DNA of 64,000 bases from Rhopalosiphum padi. Its lineage: Eukaryota > Arthropoda > Insecta > Hemiptera > Aphididae. Positions 34,401 through 48,900 of this stretch are shown one piece after another (the stretch's first letter is position 1; every line of letters starts with the position of its first letter). The DNA lies in the NCBI RefSeq assembly GCF_020882245.1, contig NC_083598.1, positions 70,375,714 to 70,439,713 of the forward strand. Direction: 5' to 3'. The translations under genes and the position numbers were made by a program. The notes below the pieces were generated by a model that did not search any database, was not told where the DNA came from, and saw only the letters and a program-made list of their open reading frames with translations.

Positions 34401-36550
34401 GATTAGTTCTTAAATTCACACGAGTTGTCTTAGTATTATGAACGTTATCATGGCCAGTTTTAATTTTGAAGATTTAATATATTTTATAATTTATTGTTGG
34501 CTATAGAATATTATATAATATTAGAATGAATTGATTTATTGACAAAAAATATGTTTATACGATATTTTTATTTTTAAACGAATTTATTTTTATAAATGAT
34601 GTTTATATTTTTAAATTGCAATATTTTACTTAATATTTAACTTATTTATAAGTAGCTAAAACCTGAAATATCACAAGGAGTTTACGTATGTATAAAGATA
34701 ATATTTTTATCCTTAACTTTAATGATAGGTAAATTACTTTAATAAAAAGATAACAACATAAAGTTGGTTTTGACGAATGAAAATTTGCGATGTTGTACTT
34801 TTGTAAGACTGAGATAATAATATATGTGAATGTGACATCCATTAATAGAGTAGAATAATGAAAAGTGCAAATTATTTATTTTTAATTTAATTTTATCTTA
34901 AATATTTACGTAAATAGTATAGCGTTTTATATTGTTTTATAAATTCCTGCTAATATATTAATGATATGTTGAGAGGATACTTTAGGTGGGAAATTTAACA
35001 CAGATAATATAGTAAGTACCTGATTTTTAGAATTTACCGTTAGTTTCGAAGATAATTGAGAATAAAACTACTAAGCCATTTTAAACAAATCGCGTTTTGT
35101 TATAATTTGAAAAATAATAATAATAATATCGTAGACACAACTCGAGACGTGTCTAGGGGAGTAATATGAGGGTCTAATATTTGCGGTAATGGTTACCACC
35201 TATCTCAGAACCATAACTATATAATCTATATATGTCTACCTACGTATTATAGTTATGCCCACGATATTGTCACATAGTTTCATCGTTGAGACGAGCAAGG
35301 TTAAAGTAAATTAGCGAAAGATTTTCACAAGAGATGACGGACAAACAAAATCCCAGATATAGATAGATATCATGCTGAAATAGTGAGTTTGTACATGCTC
35401 AGTTACTTATATGTGCGCCGGAAGTGGTCAATTTTACGATAAGACTTAAATCGATTTATTGAATGGGCTTATTCATAATGGTTTAAATTATTATGTAAAT
35501 ACATATAGATGCAAACATAATTATTTTTAATGTAATTGTAATATAAGCTTATAGAAGATTACGCAATTAATAACGAAAAATTAGAAATTTTTGATAAAAA
35601 CTTTACAGGGACTTATTAGGGATATTTTGTTATCAAATTGTTATCACCGAATCCAACTTTCAATGGGAATATGCACTTATATACATCGTTTGTTCAAAAA
35701 CGTATAGACGTTTAGTTTATAAAAGGAATTACGAAGGATTTAATAACTGGCATTGCTTAAAACTTTGTTTAATACATAGCCACATTGGTACAATTTGGTC
35801 TCGAATTCGGATTAGCTGTTTGGAACTCTAAACAGCTAGGTCTATAATATACAATTGAAAACTGTAATGACGTTTTTTTCGCATAGTGTATATAATAAAC
35901 TTGGGTGATCGTCTAATTTCTGGAGTTGAGTGTTAATGCAATAGCTATATATTCATTGATGTCTAGGTTAGACACAATTTGATTGATATCTATTTTTTGT
36001 AAATAAAATTTTGAATAGTTAAATTGAGGGTCTGAATTTATTGCAAAGAATATATTTTTATTTACTACAAGTGAATTATTAACATTTGTATCAATTTAAA
36101 TGATTTTGGTTTATTTATTGAAAATTAGCATTTAGTATTAATTGATTAATTTGTATCTTAAGTTTTTATTTATCTCATATAATGTATGTCAAACGTTATT
36201 GCACTAGTTATTATTTTTTTATTTCTTAGCGCGCATACATTTTTAATGAATACAAAACTACATTTTACGGCGGGAATAGAAAGAAGGGTACCCGCATGCC
36301 GAGAGAGTATAATAATTCTGTTGTTGTGTATATAAATATATAATACATTATATAAACGTAATATAATATTAAATGATACACCTTCGTTATTAAATGGTTT
36401 TAACTATCACGAAGAGCGAAAACCCGTGATGAGAGATGTCTGGGGACGAAGATTTAATCACTTTTTTTTTACTCGAGGCAGCGCAAATGCGCGTGTGTGA
36501 GAGATTAGTCGGTTTTTAAGAAGCTATAAATTATATACACACTACAAATA
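31421..36550. other. AT-rich desert
   Basis: I found no coding exon, RNA or well-bounded mobile element. Short (AAT)n runs occur near 33.5, 34.07 and 35.12 kb. A mildly GC-richer patch lies at about 36.24-36.50 kb. The stretch may be intron or upstream regulatory DNA of the kekkon-like gene. Confidence 0.45.
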
Positions 36551-36552
36551 TA

Positions 36553-36840
36553 CAGAGCGATTCACCAAACATGCTCACTCCTATTTTTTATTTAATAATG
36601 TAGTTATTTTTCTAAATATACATTTTTTAAGATTTTTTGTACCAATTAAGCCTAAGGAATGTCATGTGGTGATACAAACTTCCGTTTTTAAATAAAAAGC
36701 CCCTTTTTTGACAGTAATTTATTTAATAAATACATTTTTTGAAAATGCTGACGAATTCATAATCAAAATTTGAACTAATATTTTTGAGTTATCTGACTTT
36801 GTGTACTGAAGATAATTCCTTTTATGATAATGGATTTGAA
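36553..36840 (+). repeat. Dispersed 'gattcaccaa.catg' repeat, copy 1
   Basis: It starts cagagcgattcaccaaacatgctcact and continues with AT-rich sequence including 'taataatgtagtta' and 'taagattttttg'. Related starts occur at 41,378 and 44,462. It is non-coding and the right edge is not defined. Confidence 0.45.
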
Positions 36841-37319
36841 ACATATGCAGGCGATAGTCATATGAAAATTGTAGTTATAATATTAATTTATCAATATTTT
36901 AATTTATAAAAATATTTTAATTATAATAAATATACTAGATTTAATATTACGTATATTTTATGTTTTTGTAAAATTTGGTTTAAGGATTATTATTCTTTGC
37001 ATTTATTTTTTTAATTACCGAGGAACGTTATAATTTTGAATTAGGTACATAAACAGTTTAAAAAAAAATTATTTATTAAAATTTTATAGTAAATCAGGTG
37101 GCTTTAAAAAGTTGAATCACTATAAGGCACTCTTAAAACAGTAAAAGAATATTTAAGAATTGGAAATATGGTCTTTGAGTATATTTGAAAATTCAAAAAA
37201 TTAGAATTAGACCATTTTCATTAATAAAGGAAAAATAGAGTTGTGTATGCTTGATGGATCTTCCTGTATAGAATTATATTGTACATATATATATATATAT
37301 ACGTAGAAGAGACAATCAC

Positions 37320-37580
37320 TAGGACGAAACGTATGTGTATATTTATTATTTTTAGAGCGAGAGAGAGAAAATGAAAGAGAGAATCGCAACTCTTCCGCCG
37401 TCGACGATAAATCAACTGGCGATAGACGGGCAGCCTGTTTTCTGCGACAATTACTTTGGAGTTTGGACACGTGCGAAAATAACCGTTTTATACGCAGCGG
37501 TGAGTGCAGCCCGTTGTATAATGAAAACAGCCAACCCGTTAGTGTGGATTCTCGACAGGTGGGAGTGGTGTCCAATCCGT
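37320..37580. other. GC-elevated island with donor-like sites
   Basis: This patch is much richer in G+C than its flanks and open on both strands. On the plus strand an ATG frame from 37,371 reads to two donor-like sites (gcagcg|gtgagt at 37,500 and cgacag|gtggga near 37,560). The peptides match nothing I know. It may be an unannotated exon, a non-coding exon or a regulatory element. Confidence 0.25.
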
Positions 37581-40500
37581 GTGTATATATATATATATAT
37601 ATTGGTATTGTGTTATTTAAAAACGATTTCTAGGGCCTGTTTCATAAAAAAACAAGTCATATTTAACTATAGTAAAATTGTCAGTTTTATTAACTTGTTA
37701 AAATTACGTTGTATATAAGTTGACAGTAGAAGACCATGAAAAATGACAAGTAAAGAAAAACTGGGAAAAAATTGTTAGAAAACTTATACTTTGTTTCGTA
37801 TCATATATGATTCTTTGTAAAATTGATAAAAAATGAAATTGAGCTCTGACGTATAGTTTTTTTTAAAACAACCCTGTAATTATTATATTTAATAAATTTT
37901 AATATTATATATATACAATAAAAAAGGATTTCGTGTCTGGTGTAGCACACATTTTTAATCAGCTGATAGAATAATAATAATAAGTTAACTTATATCCCTC
38001 ATTATGACATAGATAAAACTAGTGAAATGTACGCAAGGTAAAAATGAAGTACTTGTATATTGTTTAATTATATTATAAAGAAAAATGTCGCTTATTATTC
38101 ACATAAGGATAATAGGAATATATAAATGGGTTATGGGTGTAATATAACGGGTGATGCACAAATTTGTTTATATATATATATAAGTGTACATCAAATACTT
38201 ACTGATATGTCTGTCAGTATAAAACCCAGACTTATATTGGACTTGGGCATTGATAAATAATAATTTTATAATTTTTTATTGAGTAAACCATTGGCTTTAA
38301 AAATCGATTATTTATTCAAATTCAATGTTTTTAAAATTATCCATATCATATAATTCAAAGTGTTTCAAGTAAATATTCATCAACCCATTAAATTCAAAAT
38401 AAATTGTCAAGTGCAGCGAAACTATCATTCGCTGAATTCTCGCGTCACACTTATGGCTTTATAATTTCTCTGTGGCTAACATCATATTCACGTGATTTAA
38501 GTTTTGATGAAAATGTAATCATCTTTGGAAGAAAAATGTCCCATTCAATAATAAATAACACGTCTGAGGCCTAATATGAATTTAAAGAACGATTTAGGAT
38601 GTTATTTGTTATTTGTATTTTGTCAAATATTATTGTTTGAAACATAGAGGGTGCTGGCGATTTGGTACGAATTTCTATTATAATAAATGATATTGTTTTA
38701 TTATTTTAAATGTAAAACGAGACTCGACCAACAAACTCAAAATAATTGTATTATATTATTGGTACATCATGCGGCACGGAGCTCCACGTGGCGCGTTTCG
38801 TAAATTATTTTGGGACGATCACGAAACCATAAGCGTGTGCCTATCACACAACACACCTTATCATATTATCATATCATACACAATAGTTTCCGAGAAGGAC
38901 GACAAGCAAACTGTATGTAATAGATAAAATTGAATGAAAACACATACGTTTGCATTTTGTGTAAGACTTGGTAATTTTGGGAAACTTGGATCGGGTGCTT
39001 TTGTATGCGTAGATCGTACGGCTAAGCACAATTAAAAATGACATGTAAGGGAAGTTGAAATAATGCAACTATTATTAAGTTATCGCTTCTTTAGGAAGTA
39101 AAAGTTTGATGTGTAAACTGAGCATTGATTTTTTAAGCTTTAAACAGATATAATGTATGTAAACTGGGTCCAAATAATTTTAATTTTAAATAATCCACAA
39201 TATGGCACATGTTAAGGCTGCCCTGTTGTGATTTTTTTTTTAATGTTGTATCATATGTCATGTGTTTATTAATAGTATACAATTTACCAATTGTACATAT
39301 AGGTTGTAAAGGTTCTACGGAAAATTTAGTTTTAATATTAATAAATATGTCTTACTCAGGTCATAAAATGTATTACCTACTTGTACCTATCATATGTACT
39401 AATTTTAAGGCTAATTTATTTATATCAACAAGTATTTATTGTAAGTAATGATTTATGATAAGACATGGAAATGTTCAAATGTGTACATTTTGGGAACATG
39501 TAGATCCGTTAGTTTTCATGTCGCAAAATAAGAAGTTGTTAGGAAACTATCGTTCCAAAAAAACGTCGTTAAACATTTTTTTTTTACCTTCAGCCATAAG
39601 ATATATTAATGTCAATAAAAAAAAATCATTTTAAATTATCTAGGGACATCACAACGAGGAAACAATTCCCATAGGCCATTATCTTTTAAATTTTTTTTTT
39701 TAATTTCATTAAATAATTTATAAAAATTCTACGTTAGTTTGTACCTGTCTACCCATATATACAATACGTTTTTAATATTAGTAAGCTATGTGTACGGTAC
39801 GTGAGATGCATTAATTTATTATTGTCATGTTTGTATTTTATGAGCGTGATCCCTTGTAACTTGTTTATTATAGACAAATCGAGTTGTGTTTACTAAACGT
39901 AACGTAATTTTATTCAGAAAACTACCATGGCCCGCAACCAATAAAGGTAATACTTATAAAATAATTTTCATTTTTATTATTTAAAATAAATTGTCTATGG
40001 TTTTTTTGTTATTGCAGAGTGTAGGTGGATATACTGTATACAGAATTTATATAATTCATACATCTATTACGAACAATTGGCTAAAATTTAAGAATCAGTA
40101 GGTTTGTTAAAATCTATAATTTGTAACAAGGATTTCTGAATTTAAGACGGTTAAGTAATTACTAATTAAAATTTAATATTATAAATAAATTGTAAATAAG
40201 GCATATAATTTAAAATTTTTTATCGAACATAAATTTATTTCCTTTTTCAAAAATCTTGGTAGTGTAGATAAAAATTCGACTAATTTATTATTCTGTTGCC
40301 AATAACTAATGACTTATCTGCTTGAAATAAATATTTAGATGGTATGGAGCTACTTAAGACATCGTATTATTTTTTTCTTACATAAAATACAACTTTTGAT
40401 TTGTGTTATTTATCATTGCATGAATTATTGTGCTCGTTCAATCATTATTAACGTTTGATTAATATATTTATAATTATTCAATTTTATTATCGATAATAGT

Positions 40501-41377
40501 ATATAAGTGCATTATATTTTAAATATTATCAATAAAATAGAATTAATAAATATTATCTATTAACGGTTAAACATTTTTTTCATAATTTTTAAAATTTTGG
40601 AATTAGCAAGCGTAAGTTGTTAAACTAAACTAGGCTAATAGTACTCTCCTAAAAGTTGAGGCGTGTGTATGGTAAATTTCGATGAATTTAAATGTGAAAT
40701 CAAATTTGATTTGTGATGCGTTCTGCATTTATATATTACTTTTATACAAGGGTAGGAGAGAACAGGACATGGGTTTTTGATGGATTTTCATTCTTATGAT
40801 ATATTTTACAACGTATTGCTATATTTACCTACATATATTATATATATATATAATGTGTACAATATATATATATATACATTCGATGGAAATACGGATGTAT
40901 GACACTGTAAAAGAATATATAAGAAAAAACGGAACATAATATTATTAAAACTGTCGAAATGCGATACTGTAACCAATCGTATGACGGGAAAAACTCGACA
41001 CGGTACGCATCTTTTGTGAGCCAGTGAAAAATAGCCAGGTGTGAAATATGGCTTGACTTTTCGTAGGAGAGTAAAAAATGAACTTTATGTTTTCCTGTCC
41101 TATAGTCGTCTCTAGCTAGCCAAAAATTGGCAATCAATGTACCACGGGATGTGTTGCTGGCAAGAGGGTAGAAACTGACCATATACCCCTCATCCACCGA
41201 AGTCTCTACGCACGCACATTTTCTGTTATTTTTTTTTCACTGTTGTTATTTCAATCATATCGATCATATCAGCAAACATTACACCAATATTACGGTGTTT
41301 TGTAATCTACGTTTTCTAACTATTCATACGTTGCACTATTTCGAATTACTTTATCGTCTATAACTATAATATGTAAA
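37581..41377. other. AT-rich desert with one small GC-elevated patch
   Basis: No gene is supported. A patch at about 40.92-41.22 kb contains a minus-strand ATG frame of 114 codons (40,838-41,182) whose C-terminus is made of a (TA)n microsatellite, which argues against a real gene. Confidence 0.4.
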
Positions 41378-41640
41378 GAGATTCACCAAGCATGTTTACT
41401 TTATTCAATAATACAGTTAATCAAAATCTGATTTTTGGAATTTTTAAATATTCTTTAAGTCCATATTTTTAAATTTTAGGTTTTTATTAGTATTAATTAA
41501 AAAGTGTCTTTTGGAGATATAAGCTTCTGGTTTTCAAATAATAATCTTCTTTTAAATAATACATTATTTAGCAGACAATTTTTCTAGACATTTTGAAGTT
41601 ATCAAAATTTAAATTTTAACGAGTTATTTTTTTTAGTTAT
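41378..41640 (+). repeat. Dispersed 'gattcaccaagcatg' repeat, copy 2
   Basis: It starts agagattcaccaagcatgtttac and shares its AT-rich continuation (ttcaataatacagtta) with the copy at 36,553. Non-coding. Confidence 0.45.
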
Positions 41641-42877
41641 TACATATAATTACATATATTTTATATTTTTGTAAATTTTTGTTTTAAGGACTTAAATCAT
41701 TAATATACAAATTTTAATAACTGAAAAACTATTCGTTTGAATTTTGAATAAGGTACATTATTGGTCTAATAAATTAATCAATTGTTATGTAATCTATTTT
41801 TCGCATACCTAATACATATCCACATATATCTATATGTGATATAAATACTATGATATAAATTATTAGGTACCTAATTTGTTTTCCCGTTGAAATTAACTAC
41901 GATTGTAGTTGTTGATGTTTTTAAAATGTAATAAAATAATGTTGCTACATTTTAAACTACGGATATGCATTTATATAGAATATATAGAATGTTATTAGAA
42001 TCTTTTCGTTTGAAATGTTTTATCCTATATATCTACCTATCAGTCAATAAACAAGTGTTTTTTAAATAACAAATTTTATTTTTAATATAATAACATGGTC
42101 CATGGACAAATGTATTATACACTTGATAAACATAACATAACTTTAAATAGTTACATTGTATACAAAACAATATATAAATATAATTAATACATTCAGGATA
42201 ATTTTCTTAATTTGTAACTTGAAATATTGAACAGGTTATCACTAAATATTTGGATTAATGTTGCGCTATCAGGTTTATTTGTGTATTCGTTTCGCAGAGT
42301 AAGTCGAGTTTACTACTTCGCTGTACCAGCCTCATTGTTTCCAACAACAATAGTGCAACTTTATTTCGATATTGTTAATTCTCAGAGTTGATAGAAACTA
42401 GTTATGACGAATAAGTCACAATTATTCTGTTGAATTTATCTCGAACATCAAAGGTGTATTCAGTCCGTCATCATCACTTCCGGCTGTTTCGTCTGGAACT
42501 AAGTCGATATCTAACATCCTCAATTTAACACGAGGACTGCAGCTGTCTCTGCGAGTTTTCTAAATCCCGTAAATCGGTGATAAATGCTGAAATATAGTAA
42601 TATTCTCAGTTGTCATTACTGTGAGGGGTTTAATTTTTTTAATCACACCGGGGGTCATACGTTTGGGACAGACGTTCGTTATTTGGGGGTATGATAGTTC
42701 TCTTACGACAGAGCAACTGCTGCTGAGTTTACCTAGAACATCAATCTGCTTCTATCTTATCACGGACTCTTCCGACTTATCCATCCGGAACTTTATAGTT
42801 GATTTGTAACTATATAAACTTATAGTTTCCAACTTACTATATATTTGCTATTTAATATTATATAATTATGTCTTATA
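41641..42877. other. AT-rich desert
   Basis: No gene is supported. A patch at about 42.28-42.80 kb is slightly richer in G+C, with an open frame at 42,621-42,809 of no recognisable family. Confidence 0.45.
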
Positions 42878-43196
42878 TATCAGAAGTTTTCAACCTTTTT
42901 TGACTTACAGGACGCTAAGGTATTTTCTGAAAATCTAGAGACATCCTGTCGTAGTTTATCATATTGTATTTATATTTTATAACTTCAGTTTTTTTTAGAT
43001 AGTTATAATAAAACATTTTATACATATGGGTTGCTATTTTTTATAAACAAATTAATTAATTAATGCATAAAATACATTTAATATCTTTAATAAAATCATT
43101 TTTTTTTAATTGTAAAAATATATAGAATTGGTTTATATTTGAAATATTTCACGGCGTTCCTAATTAAAGTTAATGACACCCTGGCTAGGAACCTTT
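42878..43196. mobile_element. Degraded hAT-type MITE (tentative)
   Basis: The left end (tcagaagttttcaaccttttttg) and the right end (ctggctaggaacctttatt, inverted) resemble the 'caacctttt'-type termini of hAT non-autonomous elements, with a 'cacggcgttcc' string near the right end. The termini match poorly and no target duplication was seen. Confidence 0.3.
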
Positions 43197-44461
43197 ATTA
43201 TATGTGAAGAAAATGACCACAATCCAAAAAATATCATCGTGAAATGTAAAACTGATTTAAAATGTGTAATCAAATGGAATAAATATACTCGTACTCATGA
43301 AAATAAATACATTTTGATATAACAATGTTCAAAATATTATAGACGTCCAGTTTATTTACGAAAACATCACATAATATATTTATTTCAAATTAAGATTCTA
43401 AGTTTATCAAGTTTGACACTACATTTTTAAAATCATAAAACTACATATATTTTTTCGAAATTAACATAGAGAGTGATTTTTTTTAAGAACCAATGTCCAA
43501 TACTTCTGAAAGTATTAACAATTTTAGAAATTTTATTTTTGGACAATTCATTGTACCAGTTATAATGCTATATGCAATTGTGTAACTGTAACTGTAACTG
43601 TAATTATGTTATATGTTGGTTTTTGAAGCAGAATAGATTTCGAACAGAAATGGTGTAAGCAATTGATAGCAATTTTGCTAACAAACATAAGAGTCTTAAC
43701 AAAAAAGTGAATATAGTTAGAATTGCATAGACCTATTTCTAATTGTGATATTTTATTGAAATTATTAAAAATGAAAAATGAATAAAAAATAAGAATAATT
43801 AAAAACAGATGATTTAGATAATGATTTAGCTAGATTATAGAAGCAATTTGTATGTGTGTAATATCACTGAGCGTATAATGTATAATATATAATATATCTA
43901 CTCAATGGTCATTTGTATACGTAATATATATAATGATATATTTATTATATTAGATATATTACGTTTTATGATCAAAATATTAGTGTAGTATCTATTATTA
44001 AAATTAATTTAGTAATTATGTTTATAGTAATTATAGAACTAAACTTATAGATATTTTTAATTTTTAGTTGTGTGTGAAAAAAAAATATCCTTTTTCTATA
44101 ATTGGATCGTAACATTTCTTTAGTTGAATTGATTTTTTTTCCTTTACGTATATAATTTAATACAATTTAATCACTTAATCGAATATCGTTAGAAATCCTT
44201 TTTTAGTCTTGATTTTATTAAGTTTACGTTATATGTTTTTTTTCTACTAGTAAATTAAATTTTAATCTCTACTAATCATCCAAGGGTTAGGTCAACATTT
44301 ACAATACTCAATAAAAAAGATTTTTAAAAAAAAATAGGACTATTTAAGAAATGTATTATCAGATGATCATTCTAGTATACGATTGATTATCAATAAACGA
44401 AATTCACTTCTTAAAGACTCTAATGGAGTACCGATACTACGTTTTCTCTCTACTCGTATAT
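43197..44461. other. AT-rich desert
   Basis: I see nothing beyond AT-rich low-complexity DNA and a short triple repeat of 'taactg' near 43,583. Confidence 0.45.
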
Positions 44462-44720
44462 TAGGTTGATTCGTCAAGTATGATCGCCTTCATTTTTACT
44501 TTAAATAATTTATTTATTCAAATTCAAATTCTTAGAATTTTAAATATACGAAATACCATTTTTTTTAAAAATTGTTGAGGGTTTTTGGACTACTTAAGAA
44601 ATGTTGTCTGAGGATACCCTTTTTTTACTATAAATTATTTAGCGGATAATTTTATTAAACATTTTGGTAGACCTAATTCAAAATTTGGACAAGTGTTTGG
44701 TTTTTATAGTATTTAGCTAC
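44462..44720 (+). repeat. Dispersed 'gattcgtcaagtatg' repeat, copy 3
   Basis: It starts aggttgattcgtcaagtatgatcgc, a diverged version of the starts at 36,553 and 41,378, with a similar AT-rich continuation that includes 'ttaagaaatgttgtctgagg'. Confidence 0.4.
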
Positions 44721-45179
44721 TAAAAGGCGGATTATGAATAATAGTTCATAAAAATAATTGTTTTACAAAAATATAAAATATGATCTTGTATGTATGGCCT
44801 ATTTTTACTAAAAATGTTTATCGATAGATTAATATTTATTACTAAATTTTTAAATCACCTTAGTATATCTTTCAATATCTTCTAGACACATTATCTTCAT
44901 AAATCAATTGTTCGAATTTTGATTTTGATATGTTTACATTTTCAGAAAAATTATTCACTAAGAATTCACGGTAAAAATACATGTATGTCTTCGAAAAAGA
45001 ATTAGCTCAATTGTTCACAGTTAAAGCGAGGGTTTGAAAAAACGATTCTTAAGTATACTTAAAAATTAGCAATAAGCACACTTGCAATTGTGTTCATTAT
45101 ATTATTATTATTTTTTTTAATAGCCCTTACATTAATTTATATATTGTGCAAATGTATATAGATAGTATAAGTTGCTACT

Positions 45180-45990
45180 TGGTGTCCGGACGTGTGTATT
45201 CACATCCGGGACGACACGTTTAAGGGATTTAGAGGTTTGAATTTACGGCATGCAAAAAGGGGTGGGTGGATGGGGAGAATTTCGTCAACGTGAAAATCAA
45301 CAAAGATGGGTGGCGTGCAGGAGAGATGAGAGGTGTACAACACGTAGAGCGATCGCTGAAACGGGCATATATATGTGTATAGGTATATATATTGAAGGGA
45401 CAAGCAATTTTGGAAGATATATTATGACGGGATATGTCAAAACTGAAAGTCGTGTGAGCCCTCGCCTAGACCCGCCTTCGCAGGTCTTCGGGTGTATACC
45501 TCGTCCAGTGCCAAGCGTGGTGGGCCTTGCACAGGGAAGGGGACTGCGTGCAGATCAGCGGTCCGTAAATAATGTTTGCACTGTACGACTCTCGATGATG
45601 GATTCCGGTGGCTTTTGTAATTGCAAAATCAATAGCTTGTCCTCTCCGCCCGTCTGAACGACTACGAAAATGATAATACGGTGACCAATCTGCCGGCAAT
45701 GCGATCGTACACGATTCGCGGCTAAATGTGTTTAACCAGGTAACATCATCGCGTGGTAACTGCCGGTCATAATGTATCAACTTTCCGGCGTGAACGTGTG
45801 CCGGTGACCCGATAATCTGTGATTGAAACTCAAACATTTTCGGAAGAAACCTTGGAAGCTGGCCATACGCTTTTGGGGTGGTAAAGATTTTCTGATTAAC
45901 CTTCCCCTTTCACCACACCAATCAACAACCCGTTTAATCACAAATCTCGACGGTTGTGGTAGAATGAGGATTCTTATAAACCAATTGGCC
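45180..45990. other. GC-elevated island, about 0.8 kb, with overlapping open frames
   Basis: This is the longest GC-elevated island in the desert apart from that at 53 kb. Open frames lie on both strands (plus 45,250-45,657; minus 45,466-45,837 with an ATG). Neither peptide shows a domain, signal or repeat that I recognise. The composition suggests a promoter, an alternative 5' exon of the kekkon-like gene, or a conserved regulatory element. A real coding exon is possible but unproven. Confidence 0.3.
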
Positions 45991-48900
45991 ATTTTTGTCT
46001 AGTAATAATATGACAACAATCAAACTTTTTTATGTATCTTAACATAGTTTTAATTTATTTCATAAACATTTAAATAAAAAAATAATTTTTTATGTATCGT
46101 TTATGCAACTTGTTTCAACTACGGCGGAGTTAGTCAATTGTATTGGATAAATTAATTTAGTCCATCTTTATTAATTAGTTTTCTCTTTTAATGTAAAGTT
46201 TTATCACAATTGTGGTCTTTAAGTCATTTTCAATACTTTTAAACGAAAGTAAAATTTTACAAGAAGAATTAACATTCACTTGCATTGTTAAAAAGATTTA
46301 AAAAAACTCAACACAATTAATGGAAAACGTTTCAATATAGTTTCTACGCATCACTGTCTTACAAATGTGGTTTCATTTTATATAACTCGATTTTTTATTG
46401 ATTCTAAAACATTCAATTAAATACTTCCGTAGTCAGCTCATCTTTGTTTGACCGATAGAAGTCACGCGTCTATTTAACCAATGCGGTTATCATGGATTTA
46501 TTATCCTTAGTACACAGAGTTAAGGAACTTCAAAACTATTTGTTTGAGTTCTGATTTAAATACATTAACATTTTCTAAAAAAAATTATCTGATTAACAAT
46601 TTACGAGGAAATCGGGAGAATCTCATTTAAAAATAAAAATGCATTATTAAAAGAAAGAATGAGAGACGATAATGCACAGGGAATCACACTATATATATAA
46701 TATTAGGATGATGTTGAATGTTATATGGACAATATTAGGCTGTATTTTTGTACGTTTGACATTTTTTTTCTGTTTAAACGGCATATTCAACGTGTATGGT
46801 AAAATCTGCGCGTACGATAATATTATAATATTATTTCCCATGGGCCATGGCGCGTACCATAACGTCCCCGCTTCTTCACGGGAATTCCAAAAATGTCTTG
46901 TATGCTGTTAGTGGTTTACCCATAACAATAGGGAAGTGGTGATGATGATACGGTAGTGGTGAGGCAGGTTTACCTGTACTGGTGCGTACTTATATTATTA
47001 TGTATACACTATACACCTATTATATATTAGGTATTAAATATTATACATCACATGTACATACTTTCCATACTGTATAAAATAATACAATAAAGTATACATA
47101 CATATTATAATATATATATATGATAGCTATCAAATTGTAGAATTTCGATAGTCATATTATGACAAATAATAATGAAGTTCGTAATTTATTATACTAATAA
47201 ATATTTTGTGTAATAATCTCGCGTGTACCTATTATTATACGAATATAAAATTATATTTGTTTAATACGTTACAATGGACACAATCTGAGCGTTAAACGTA
47301 TCTCCAAACGGTAACGAGATGATCTTAACTCAATACAAATTAAACATTATACAAAATTGATTTGACAAGGTATGTTGGCAATGTTAAACATAAATTATAC
47401 GTATAAAAAAACACATGAAGTATACTTATTACTTATATACAGGAATGAAAGACACACTATTATACACTGCAAGTACGAGACTTTCGAACTATGATATCTC
47501 GAAATAAAACTCGAGACGACGATTATCTTTTAATCTTGCATTAAATATATAGATGTAGTTAGGATATTGGTGACTTGAATTTGTATATTGTCTTATTAGC
47601 TATTGGATATAAATAAAATAATATAGTTTTGGGTTTGAAAAATTGACAATATATTTTATAATGTTAAAATAAGCGGTCTTAACGTAAGTCATTCGTATCT
47701 TAAAATATTATTGTCAAACAAAAAGTTGAAATTGTTAATGAGTTAGTGGTAAACTAAGGTTCAAAATAACAACCATTAAAAATATATATATAATAATAAT
47801 GATAATAACTAAAACAGTAATTGTATTTTAATATTTTAAATTATAAAGCAAGGACAATAGCATTATATATATATTTTGGATAAAATAATAAATAAATATA
47901 ATATAATATACAAATGTACAATAGAACGCAAAAAATAATTTTTTCAAAGAATTAAATAATACATTTTTCTTATTTATGTCTTTAAAACTTGAACTTTGAA
48001 CCATAAGAATTGTTTTTATTTTTGGAAATTCGACAGATTAAAGTTATTATTTTGTATTTATATTTTTTATCACAAAATTTAAAACTGAAAATGATGTACA
48101 TATTACTACCAATTTTGCTTAAACACATTTTTGGTCGATGTGTAAACATATTTCTAGTACCCACTTGTATTTATATTGCAGACAATTTCATGAAAATTAA
48201 TTAGTTATCATTTATGTGTATATATTTTAGCTAGTTAAAGTAGTCTTTGTGAATTGTTATTAAATTGCCATAGCAATGTATCAATTCAATTTGTGATTTC
48301 ATTAATATTATATCACGTTCTATAAATTAAATATAAAATAAATAAATATACGCGTGTATATTGTAACGAATCAATGATGGGTTTTTGTACACCTTAGAAG
48401 TGTTGGAAATGACTTCAGTTTTCCTTTTATTCATCATGATAAACTGAATTGAATTAATTGGCAGAAAAATATAATGAACAGTTTTTTATTATTGGACATA
48501 TATCTTAGGTTATTGATATCGCTAAGGTTTTTCGTCTATCTACTAAAATTAATAAAATTTAAAAAAAAAGTTGAATATTACATCATGTTATTTAGATGTC
48601 TTATTAATAAAAAATACAAACATTTAATGTTATAGCATAATTAATAAATTGATATAAGAACACAAAACAATGATTTTCAACAAATTTCATTGCTTCATTT
48701 TCTAACAGATATTTCATGAAAATATTTACGAGATAAAAACGGATAAAAATAATTGTTGTAAAAAACTTAGTAAAAATACTTTTTTTTAAAGTAATAATTT
48801 TTTTTAAAATAAATTTTATTAATTGTTTATTTAATAAAATGGCACTGATATATTATCTAAAGTATATAGTACTAGAGTAAAATGTTTAACTAATTTTGTC

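Noticed and set aside
40838..41197. 119-codon minus-strand frame
   Set aside because: Its upstream start is GTG, its C-terminus is coded by a (TA)n microsatellite, and no family is recognised.
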